Assembly: GCF_018320785.1 (NCBI RefSeq)
Contig: NC_054876.1
Coordinates: forward strand, 25,876,212 to 25,940,211
Direction: 5' to 3'
DNA from: Cheilinus undulatus
Lineage: Eukaryota > Chordata > Actinopteri > Labriformes > Labridae
Length of the DNA stretch: 64,000 bases
Below are positions 39,116 to 51,000 of the stretch, in pieces. The notes below the pieces were generated by a model, which saw nothing but the letters and a program-made list of their open reading frames with translations, was not told the DNA's origin and did not search any database. The stretch's first letter is position 1; the number at the start of each line of letters is the position of its first letter. Both the position numbers and the translations under genes were made by a program.

Positions 39116-39336
39116 GAGCTGCTGAAAGAACCACTTCAAGAGGCTTTGAGTAAACAGAAAAAGGCAGGAAAATGACCTAATTAGCCAAAAGAATAACAGA
39201 AAACCTGATACAAATGTGTTTGTGGTAATTTTTTTCCTGCTCAACTAAAGAGGAAGACACATGCGTCAACACACATACAAGTACCACACACTTCCAAACT
39301 CTGCCCCTCCCTTCCTGCCATCCGTCCCAGTCCTCC
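39116..39336 (+). other. shroom1: SHROOM1 5' UTR portion of the first coding exon
   Basis: A strong acceptor (tgctttctcccccag) ends at 39115. Stops in the coding frame upstream of 39337 show that translation starts at the ATG at 39337. Together with 39337-42020 this makes one exon of about 2.9 kb. Confidence 0.6.
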
Positions 39337-42020
39337 ATGGATTCCTACAACTTCCACTTTGAGAGAATGAGCAACGTGGACCTGCATCCTCTGAGCCTTT
39401 CTGTCAGCCGGCTCTCCCCAGCTAAGTCCAACAGCAGCATTGCCGACCAACTTGCCCATCACCAACACGGCAAAGGAGACTCTGCTTATAGCTCCTTCTC
39501 CGGTGGGTCTAATGCCCCAGACTACCCCTCTCCCTTTCTCCCAGAAGACCTACAGTCCAGCCACTTCAGCCATTATGCTGATCTGAAGTATGTGAAGTCC
39601 TTCTACCATCCGACCCAGGTTCTGCAATCTGACTCAAAGACCATGGACCAGCTGTATTGTTCTGTTGAAGCCATTTCACAGCAGTATCGCAACAGTACCA
39701 ACAACAATGTAAACATACACAACAGCAATAATAGTTTCCATACCAACAACAAAGCACTGTCAAAGCAAGATGTACATCTTGTCCGTCCTCCTCCAATCCC
39801 AGCACGCATGGACAGTTACATTGCCACAAAAAACTTAGAAAACAGCAGGATTCCTCAGCAAGACACTGAGTTTCGAAGCCAGCAGCCACAAGCTAAACAA
39901 CAGCCTAGACCCAACAATCGACTACATCAACATCCCCATGGTCTGACCACCCCAAGACTTGAGACAGCTAACCCAGATACAGGGAACTCGAGCTCAGACC
40001 CTGTGTTCTCAGTTTGGAGGGGCTCTCAGCAGCAGCAAACACAGGCCCAGCAGCTACCAGTCTACCGTCCCCACCTCCAGCCTCATGATCAGACCAGGGT
40101 GAACCAGCAGTTTAACCCAGAATACCTTTTCATCACAGACAACAAATCCACCTCTGAGCAGCAGAAGTCAGCAAACATTTTAAGCCGATCACCTCCCCGT
40201 GCCACGAACCAGCCTGACCACCTGAAGCCCACACAGCCCTCAAGCAATGCTGGAAGTAATGTAAACCATCAAAACAAGCCCAGTGGTAGCAGCAGCCGCT
40301 TTGAGAACCAGCGTAAAAGAGCACACTCAGCTGACGACTGGGTTAGTTCAGAGCCAATCCGAGCTGCAAGCCCTTGGAATTCCAGCCAGAGTTTCATCAA
40401 CAGCAGCATTCAGCATAAGGGTCAGTTCTACTTTGTCACAGGAGTTTGTAAGCCGTCTGAATCCAGTATGAGGACACACTCTGCATCAGTGTGTGGGTCT
40501 GAGGCTGGGAGTGAGAGCTCTACTGTATTAGAGACACACAGCCTAAGAGAAAAAGAAAGATGCCACAGCACAATGGACAGTTTGTTCAGACCTCTCCAAG
40601 AGAGCTCTCGTTCTTCTAGTGGCATGATGATTTCAGATGACAAAGAGGCTTATCATTCTGTGCCCAGGACCCAGGATCAGGAGAACCGTAGGTTATCTCT
40701 TGCCTCAATGCAGTCATCTCAAAGCTTTGATGCCTTGGAAGATATTGATATGATGCATAGTCGAGACATTGGCCGCCACACTGCCAACAACCCCATATTC
40801 TACTGTGGACCTGAAAGAAACGGTCTGCCAAATTTAGTGATTAAATCAAAGGAGGTCCCCACACTGATAAGCAATGAACAAGTCAACCATGCAAAGAAAG
40901 AGGACAAGGCAAAGAGAGGGAAACGACAGCCTTTGGCAGATGTAGCCAGTGAGAGGATAAACAAAGAAACAACCCCTCTTCTGTACCATCTCACTGGAGC
41001 CAGTAGGGCAGCATTACAGCCTAAAAATACAGCTGATTTCAGTACAAGAGGCAAAGAGACTATCCAAAACAAAATAGGACACAAAGATATGGCAGTTAAC
41101 AATAAAGAGAGAGCTCAAAAAATTGATACAAGCAAGGCTGATAAAGGGGATGTTGTCTCTAGTGCTTGTAACACCCTGGACGACTCATTTAAAAAGTACT
41201 ACAAAGAAAAGCTAAAGGACGCCCAGTCTAAAGTCCTAAGGGAGACTTCATTTAAAAGGAGGGACCTGCAGCTGTCATGGCCTCACCGTTTGAGGCAAAA
41301 ACCTGAGTTGAGGCCTACTGTGATCCACGCTTTCTCCCCCTCACAGGACTCTGAGACATCTACAGAAACGATCACTCCCTCGTTGACTTCTGAAGAAACA
41401 GAGAAGGGCAGTATAAAAGATGAAATCAGTGAGAGCCACAGGGAGGTGGATAAAGAGATTGAAAAGGAAAATGGAAAATCCCCTAATGTTGCACAGCCTC
41501 AGGTAGCACGTATCGGAGGCAGAAGGCGGTTGACTCCTGAGCAGAAGAAGATGTGCTACTCTGAACCAGAGAAACTCAACCAGCTTGGTGGCGCCCCAGT
41601 CCACTCCGCTTGTCGTTCCTTTGGCAACGAAAATGACAACTTTTTCGCAGCTGAATGCGAAGAAGAGGACCGTGTGCTTCAGGGAGAGCAGGGACTGGTC
41701 GCAACTCGTAGGAAGATTTTTGAGATGAGAGGTCGGGCCCTTTCAGCCTCCAGTGCTTCAAAGACAAACCTAAAACATCTGCAACACAAAGCCCTGGTGG
41801 AGTACATGGAGCGTAAGACAGGTCAGAAAGTGGCAGAACCACAGCAGCCAGTGCCTCAGGTACCAACTCCATCAAGACAGAGGCATTCTCTTGGGGAGAA
41901 ACCATTTGACTGGGGTCCCAGGCCTCTATCAGGAAACCAGGAAGGCAAAAACACTAAGAAGAAACTCCACAGACCCCACTCTGCAGGACGAATCCTGGAC
42001 TCCTCCACCAGCTCAATCAG
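39337..42020 (+). CDS. shroom1: SHROOM1 coding exon 1 (large exon with start and ASD1)
   Basis: It encodes the first 894 residues plus two bases. The start is the first ATG after in-frame stops. The middle is rich in Gln, Asn and Ser (runs such as [10 protein letters not shown]), and the C-terminal third carries the ASD1-like motifs. The donor CAATCAG|gtatga is followed by a 122-base intron that stays open. Confidence 0.9.
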
Positions 42021-45000
42021 GTATGAAAGAAAGGCAGATCCAGAGAGCTTGTTAAATATTTTTATTGTTGGATGCATTAAATTGAAATTCTGTGTCATGT
42101 CATGCTATGCTATGCTATGTTACCTTATGTTTTATTATTTAGGTATGCCCAGTTCTTCTCAGCTCAGTCCTGCTCAGGCCAGTATGCTGGCCATTCCAAT
42201 CAGCCCAGATGGAGAGAGAGTCATGGTCCATCTCAGGGGAAATCTGCTTCAGTGGAGAGTCTCTTAGACCAGTCTGACGTGCCCAGTTTTATCAGGAATA
42301 GATCCAGATCTACACCACATGCATTTCAGGTAAGCCTTCTTCAACTGAGGTGAAGTGCATTATAAGGAGTATTCACCCCCTTGGATGTTTCACACTTTCA
42401 GTCATGGTCAATAGAGTTTGTCTTTTTTTTTGCCAAAAATTATAAAACAAGCTCTTTAATGCCAAAGAGAAAACAAATTCTTACAAAGTAATGTCAATTC
42501 AATAAAAATAATATAAGTGACTGCATAAATATTCACCCCCTTTAAAGTGACTAATTTAATTCAACAGCGGTCCAGCCAATTGATGCCATTGGTTAATCAG
42601 TATTCCTGGCTACCATTACAACATGAAGACAGAAGGACACTCAAGTAACTCAGAGGAAAGGCTATTGCAAAGTATAAGTCAGGGAATGGATACAAAAAAC
42701 TCCAAGGCACTGAGCATCCCCCAGAGTGCAGTTAAATCCATCATCAAGAAATGTAAGGAATATGGCAAATATGTAAATCTGCCTAGATCAGGCTGTCTTC
42801 AGTGACCATGCAAGAAGGAGACTAATGAGAGAGGCCACCAGGACACCTGTGGCCACCAGGACACTTGTTACTATTCTGAAGGAATTACAAATGGGAGAAA
42901 CTCTACATACAACAACTCTTGCCAAGGGTTCTTCACATGTCAAAGCTTTGTGGGAGAGTGGTATTGTTGAAATCTAAATTAGAGTTTGACAAAAGTTATG
43001 AGGGAGACTCCATGGTCATGTAGACGAAGATGATTTTGTCTGATAAGACCAAAATGGTATTTTTTTGCCATCAGCCAAGACACTGCGTTTAGCAGACACC
43101 AAACCCTGCACATCACCACAAACACACCATCCCTGTGAAGCATGATGGGGGCAGCATCATGCTGTGGGGATGCTTCTTAGCAGCTGAACATAGAAAGTAA
43201 AATAGTTAAGCTAAAAGGTAAAATGAATGTGGCAAAATATAGGAAAATCTTTGAGTACATTCTTATTCAGTGTGCAAGAGCACTACTACTCACGGGACAA
43301 TTTATTTTACAGCAAGACAGTGACCCAAACCTTTCAGAGAAAGTTACACAGAAATAGTTTAAAGACAACAAGGAGAGTGTTCTGGAAGGGCCGAGTCAAA
43401 GCCCAGATCTCAATCCAACAGAGAACTTGAAAAGGGCTGTTCAAGCTTGAGCAGTTTTGCAAAGAAGAATGTAGTGAAATTGAAGTGTCCAGATGTGCAA
43501 GCCTGATTGAGACTGACTCACACAGACTCAGTGCTGTGATTGCAGCCAAAGATTTATGCAGTCATTTTTTACATTACATTTTTTTTCCAATTTGATTTAC
43601 ATTACTTAGTAGAAATGTGTTTTCACTTTGACATTAAAGACGTTTTATTTTGTCTAAAATGACAAAATCTATATTGCCCGTGATTGGTTTATAAAACCAG
43701 TTAAAGGGTAAAACATCCAAGGGGGTTAATACTTCTTAAAGGCACTATATATCTTTTACTGCTGCATCCTTGAGAATGCTTTTACATGTGTAATTCATAT
43801 GCTGCTTCCTCTACAGGTAATCGAGAAGGATCCATTACCTGTTAATACTATGGAAACCTGGAGGTATGTACCAGGACTTCAAAAAAATTGGGACATTTTT
43901 TGTTGGTTTTAGGTCAGTGGAGTATTAGGTCAGTGTTGTGTGCGCTGTGGCACGAGCTATAAATCTCCACGTGAGTTATTGTTGCACAGGAAAGTCAAAA
44001 CCCACCTGCTCAGACAAAGCAACATTCCTCTAAAAAGATTTATGCATTGTCGGAAAATTAAGAATAATTCACTGAACCATTCTATTTGCCAAACTAGAGC
44101 TTGATTTGAAGGTAAATCATATTAATATCAATTTTAAATGAAATATTTACAAAGCCAGTGTACATTCAGATTTAATTTAGTTTAAAAATTTGACATTACA
44201 AGTTTAAATTTGATTGTTTTTTTAATGAAAGAAAACACTGTATATGCTAATCACAGTCTTCATGATTCAGTTGCCTTTGTTCCACATCTAACCACTGAAT
44301 GTAAATGCCAGTTCCCAGATGAACAATACAGCGGATTCCTTGACAGAGGCAATCACAGAGGTCCAGCAGCGTGCTCGTGTAGTTGCACAGAGGGGGAAGT
44401 CCATGGAAGAGCTCGGGTCATCAAAGTTAACAAGACTATCAGCCTTGAGTAAAAGCTCTGAGCAGCTGGATCAGATCTCCAGGCATTCATCTGGACCAGG
44501 ACTGGACAGAGACAAAAGGAGTGTCTCATTCTTTGCTGAAGTCAGAGAAGCTCAGGGACAGGACAGAGGGAGGAGGAAGGAACATGTACCAGAGCCAGCT
44601 GGAGCGAAAGTCGGTCTGATGCAAACTCAGGGACAGACACAAAACCAAACCCAGAAAAAGTCTCTGTTGAAGCAGAACTCAGAACCAGAGCAGGACACCT
44701 TGGCAGGAACAAGGAACTCAAGTAGATCCACCTCCCCCGCTTCTCGTTCCTCTTCCCGGGCCAGGGTTCGCTCAGGTTCTCCTGGTTCTCACGGCCCTGT
44801 CGAAACCAGCAGGTCACCCAGTGAGACTTCATCTAACCCACCTTCCCCCAGAGGTCCAGATACTAGTGAGGGAGAGATCAAATCCACATCATCCACCCCC
44901 ACACAGACAAAGCTACCTTTTGAGAGCAGGCCAAGCTCCAGGTAAGTTTAGACCCAACAACAAAGGAGCATTTTTCCTCTGCACAAATACAACTCTGGCC

Positions 45001-48000
45001 AGGTGTTGATTTCAAACCATATGTTTTTTTAACCTCCCACAGAGTTGGGACTTCTCCTCCTCCTCTGGCTGGAACAGAGAGAGAGCAGTCAGTGGACGAA
45101 CCGAGTGGTGAAGCGCCACCAGCCGAGTCAAACCATGAAGTGTCTCTGAGCTGTGGCGTCACCACAGATCCATCGCTGTGGATCGTCCCCCCAGAAGAAG
45201 AGCTCAAAGAGGAAGTCCAGAACTTGCGGCTGACAGACGACGTTTTTGATGAGGACTCCACCAGCTCAGCCACTCAAACTCAGACAAATAAAATCTCTGT
45301 GTCTCCGTGCACCTCTGTCTCTGACACAGACATCATTCAGCAGGTGGAAGAGGAGGAATATCCAGAAACAGAAGATGAGAAGTTGAAAGAGAACCAGGAG
45401 CTGGAAGAGAGGGGGACACCCGAGGGAGAGACGGAGAGCCAAGAGAGGCCTACTGAGCAACCTAAGTGGGAAGAGCTCGTAGAAGCAGTGGTGAAAGCTG
45501 ACCAATCGCTGGTCGGAGTGCTCTACCCGCTGACAAATCGTAAGACAGCCCTAATGCTGATGGAGCAGCTGCTATCAGAGGATACTCTGCTAATGGAGGA
45601 GCACTACAAGAAGAAACAGGAGCAAAGAGGAGCTTCTGAAAGGTGAATGTTTGTCTCTCTTGTCCTCAAACTTCCACTAGTTTTCACATGAAGAATAAGA
45701 ATTTTATACACCTGTTGCAAACATTTTAGCCCTGAATCATGTGAGAACAAGTTATTCACACAGTTTTCCCTTTCAGAAGGGAGGTAGGAAGGTTTCACAA
45801 TGCAGGACATAAAAATAACACTGCAGAGGAAACTGCAGAAATCCAAGATGGTGGACAAAGTGAAGTCCAGCACTCTAATGACTTAATATTAGTGTTGTGT
45901 GTTGCTAGACATATCCACAGTAGTGGAAAACCCTAAACTGGAGAGCAGTAAAAGTTCTGAAACATTTTTGACATGGCCGAAGATCACACCCTAGCACAAT
46001 AGTTGCATGATATACAGTGCATTCAGAAAGTATTCAGACCCCCTTCACTTTTTTCAGTGGTTTTATATTGCACTTTGATGCTACAGTCCAAAAAAAATTT
46101 TTATTTTCCTTAATCTACACTCAGTACCCCATCATTAGCAAAAACGCTTGCAATTTAGCTTAGTAATTGTATTTGTAATTGTAATGATTATGATAATGAG
46201 TAATTGTAATTTAGCTTGTAATTCTCTGGATCTTTTCTGAGATGTTTCTGCACCTTGATTGAAGTCCACCTGTCCAAAATTAATTTGATTGGACATGATT
46301 TGGAAAGGCACACACCCCTCTTTAGATGGCCTCTTAGCTTACAATGCATATCAGAGCAAAAACCAAGCCATGAGGTCAAAGGAACTGTCTGCAGAGCTCA
46401 GCGACAGGATTGTTGCGAGGTGCAGATCTAGGGAAGGCTACAAAAGTAAGTGGCCTCCATAATTCTCAAATGAAAGAAGTTTGGTACAACCAGGACTCTT
46501 CCAAAAGCTTCCACACGGAGTTTTTTTGGCTTTCATGTGATTTGTGTTGACCTGAGGCTTCTGTCTAGCCACTCTGCCATAAAGCCCAGATCAGAGGAAA
46601 GCTGCTGGGATGTTTGTTCCACTGGAACTTTGTCCCATCTCCACACAGGATCCCTGGAGCTCAGTCAGAGTGACTATCAGGTTCTTGGTCACCTCTCTTA
46701 CTAAGGCCCTTCTCCCCCAGTTGCTCAGTTTGGCCAGGTGACCAGTTCTTGAATAACAGAGGCCACTGTGCTCTTGGGAGAGCTTTCAGTGCAGTATTTG
46801 TTGCCTTCCCCAGATCTGTGCCTTGCAGGGATCCTGTCTCTGGGTTCTGCAGGCAGTTCCTTTGGCCTCATGGCTTAGTTTTTGCTCTGATATGCATTGT
46901 CAGCTGTGAGGCCTTCTTTAGAGAGGTAGGAGATTTTCCAAATCATGTCCAATCAATAAAATTTAACACAGGTGGACTCCAATGAAGGTATAGAAACACC
47001 TCAACGAAGATGGTGATTTCAAGTGTTTTTGCAAAGAGTCTGAATACTTATGTCAATGTGATATTTCTTTATTTTTTTTAAATAAATTTGATTTGCAAAA
47101 TGGTGCCTAAACCAAAACTTTTGAGGGAAAAAAAGTGTTGAAAGACAGTGGGAGAATAACAGTTTTCTGGATATCGAGATGATTGGCTGAAATATCTTTA
47201 AAGACTCCAATAGAACATGGGATAAGAAAAGTGGAGAGTGCCTTTAATTGTAGGTGACATTGAGTTGCACTGGGATGGCAAGGTATCAAAATGGAGTATC
47301 CATATCTGTGTTGTCATTCGGTCCAGGAGGTATGGGTTGGGTTGGTACTGGTACCATTTCCATTTCGATACTCATCCATAGTACTGAGTGTAGATTAGGG
47401 AGATTAAAAATGATTTTTTCAACTGTAGCATCAGGCTGCAACATAAGGGGGTCTGAATACTTTCTAAATCCACTTTAGAAAATATCCAACAGCTTTCACA
47501 CTTCGTTGTGAATTTTCCTGAATATTTCCAGCTCAATTACACAACGGCTCTCCCCAAATATACATTAGAAAGTTTGCAAGGGAGCTAGCAGGAAAGTTGT
47601 GGGATGAAAAATTTTGCAGTTCATTTTTACACATGCAGCTCTACTTGACAGTTTTAGAGGTTTTAGGTTCATATGTCTAATAATATTACTGAAATTCAAA
47701 ACGAAATTAGTAAGAAATCACTAACAACACAAGATAACTAGACTTGCTTTAAACACCCTTGAGAAATTCTAGTTGCCATTTTTAATGGAGTAACATAGTC
47801 CTTTAACCTACACAGGTAAACCATGTAGATGGAAAAAGATGCTCCATCTCACTCACATCTTGAATTTCCAAGTGTTATTGCCCTCTATGAAACTTAATAC
47901 TGATTTCTTATTGCCAAAGACGTTCTCCACTAGTGCTCTGTTACCTTTTGTTGCATCACAGTCAGAGACACACCTGGCTATCTGCTTACTGCTGCACCTA

Positions 48001-51000
48001 CACTCCAGTTTCTGCCAGTGTAAGCACACTGCAGATACGTAAAGAATGTGCGGGTACATTTCAGAGTATTTTAATATGTAACTAACACTTGTGCCTTGCT
48101 CAGAGTGTATATTATGTAAAATCTAAGTATTTATGTGTCCCATTGTAATGACAGGTGTCATTGGCTACATCAGCAAAGTGCAAGAAAGCTGTTTTGACCT
48201 AATCACATGTTTCTTTTCTAGTGCTGGGACAGTTGAGGAGGCTGTGCCACCTGCTTGTCCATCTGCTCCAGACAGCCTCATCCCTCAGTGTTCAGACCTG
48301 CAGAGCAAAGCTGACATCACTGAGAAGAAGGTAATTCTTAATTTATGCACAATAGTGGGAGTTAACTGACAAGAAATTGTTGTTCTTTACTTGTATACCA
48401 GGAAAATATTAAAAAGAAGCTGTAACCAAGCAAAATAAGAGCAGGACATGGCCAAAAAATGCTTAACTTTACAAAAAATATGCATTTTTTTGTCAGAAAT
48501 AATCATAGCTTTGGTCCAGAGTGGCAGGAAAGAAAACATAACTTTTAACTCAAACTTTTAATACTGCAGTGATGTCATGTTGATATAATCTTGTTGCTAT
48601 TTGGCCTTAAGTGGACTCATTTCAGCGCAGGATAGTTATGTGTCTCTTATCACATAATGTAACATCTGCCTCTTATCTGTGTCTCGCACATAGTTAATGT
48701 TTGGCTCAGCAAATAGCCTCCTCCTCTTCCTTATTACTGTTAGCATTCTCTCTTAATGGAGTATAGTTTTTCTGTGAGCCCATAGCAATAAATCTGTGTG
48801 AAATGTTCTTATTTGAAACAAACTAGGTTATCTGGTTGACACACTCCCTTTAAATACTTTTATCTGATTAACTGCATCATTGCTTAAAAATCTCTTACAC
48901 ATCCTCTCTGCTTCAATTAACAGCGTCTGTTAGTGTCTCATATCGAGACACGACTACGATCGCTGAAGGAGACGCGTGACATCCTCCAGACAGAAATTAA
49001 GGAGAACGTGGCCCATGGTGAGACCCTGGAGGTACTCGTCCGTGACCGTTGTCTGCCTGTAGAGCTGGAAAGGTACAAGCTGTTCATCGGAGACCTGGAG
49101 AGGGTGGTCAACCTGCTGCTATGCCTCTCTGCCCGACTGGCCAGGGTACAGAACGCCCTGAGCACCGTGGACCAACACACAGATGCTGAGGAGAAGGTGA
49201 GGAGGCAAAACGCTTTGTAGTGATCAGTGGGTTCATAGATAAAGATACTGGGGTTGTTTCAAGAGCAAACTCTTCTGTAGAGAGACCTCCATCCTCAAGA
49301 CAGTTTTCTCCAGTTTTTGTGTGATTAAAAATAATTTAAAAAAAAAACAGCCTGAAAAAATTGTCTGCTCAGGGACTGTTGTGGGAATTTACCCATTCAG
49401 AAGTCCCTGTTTTTTGCAACTTAATAGGGAATCTTTCTTTAACTCAAGAAAATAATAATATTCTTAATATTCTTGGAATTTAAATTTCTTGGACATTTTA
49501 AATTTCCATGGAAATTTGCTTTGATATTTTTTTTTTTTTTTTTGTGGAATTTGCTTGGATGTTTGGGGAAATTTGTTTGGAAATTTGTTTGGCATCTTCA
49601 TGGAAATCTGGGACATTTATTTATGATCTTTTGGAAATTTGACTGAGAATTTTCAAGAATTTCCATGGAAATTTAGGGGATATGTTAATATGTTTGTGTA
49701 TTTTTTCGGGGGAAATTTACTTTGAATTTTTAAGAATTTCCAACAATTCAAGGAGCTTTATTGTCATTCTTCAGCATATGACACCTGATAAGAACAAAAT
49801 TAGGTACTCGTGTACTGGTTAAGAAATGGGTAGAATAAAAAATAGGATAAGATAAACAATAAATAGACTTTAGAAAATTAACCGTACAAGCACTATATAT
49901 CGAAATACACAACCTATCCAAATACAAATGTACAAAATTTTTTCATAGAATTTTCAGGGAATTTGTTTGGATGTTTCTTTTATTTTTATTACTTCATAGA
50001 TGTTTTAAAGACTTTTCTGAGAAACTGTTGTTAATTCCTTTGACATTTTGGGGAATTTGTGTGTATTTTGGAAAGGAAATTTTCCAAGAATTTCTGTTCA
50101 AAGACAAGGCTGGTGTTTTAACTAATCAGGGCTCTACATATTCCGTATAAGTGGGAGAAACTAATAAATGCACCCCAAACTAAAGCTTTGGTTTCAGGAG
50201 GTTAAACACTTAACCAACAGGGATTGTTATGAAAACCCCCTGAAATCCAACATTTTTAATTAAAAAGAAATCACAAAATCTTTAACAATATTCTATAAAT
50301 AAATCTAAAAATATCCATCCTTTCCATGCAGTCCCCCCCTTTTTGCAAGAGAGCAGTTTATTTGTGAATCACTCACAAATGTAATCTTGACTGCTCTATT
50401 TTGTTTTTGGTAAACTGCATCAGTGTTTTGCTAAATTGAATAAATCTACAGATGTTCTGTAATACGTCTGCAAGTGTTCCAGTTATGACACTCCTGCCTC
50501 TTCCCTCTAGAGTTGTTTACACACAAGCGCACTATTGCATGTGAGTAAAAGCATACTGCACGGTCAGTGAGTGCTGCAGGGGGGATATTATTTTGAATAT
50601 ATAATTTCTCCTCATGGTTCTCATGATTCACCGCTGCTCATCCAGTGCTTCTGGCGACATGAAGCTTGACTGTTAGAGGTGTGTTGCTGCTCCCATGCCC
50701 TCAGCTATACTCTTGTTCTGTTTGCTTTAGAACAACAAACACGCCACTTTGGAAAAGTTGAAGGGCGACTTTAATAGAGTCAAGGTTTCTCACTCTGTGG
50801 AATTTAAAAAATGCCGTCAGCTTTATCTTTATTTAATCACCCGTTTAAAGCTTATCTGTGTCTGAGCCAAATGATTTATCAGACATTTAAGGGTTATTCC
50901 AGACACTGCAGTTTGACAGTATAGCTGATTTTAATGGTTTGAAACAATGAGGAAGAATTTGATATAATTTTCTATTATCATTGTACATCTGAATGAATTC

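Noticed and set aside
39566..42098. Many minus-strand open frames opposite SHROOM1
   Set aside because: They are shadows of the large SHROOM1 exon, whose plus-strand frame has family motifs and proper splice borders.
42021..42267. Taking the uninterrupted 976-codon frame as the full SHROOM1 protein
   Set aside because: A good donor at 42021 and acceptor at 42142 restore the frame into the later exons that encode ASD2. The read-through reads exon 2 out of frame.
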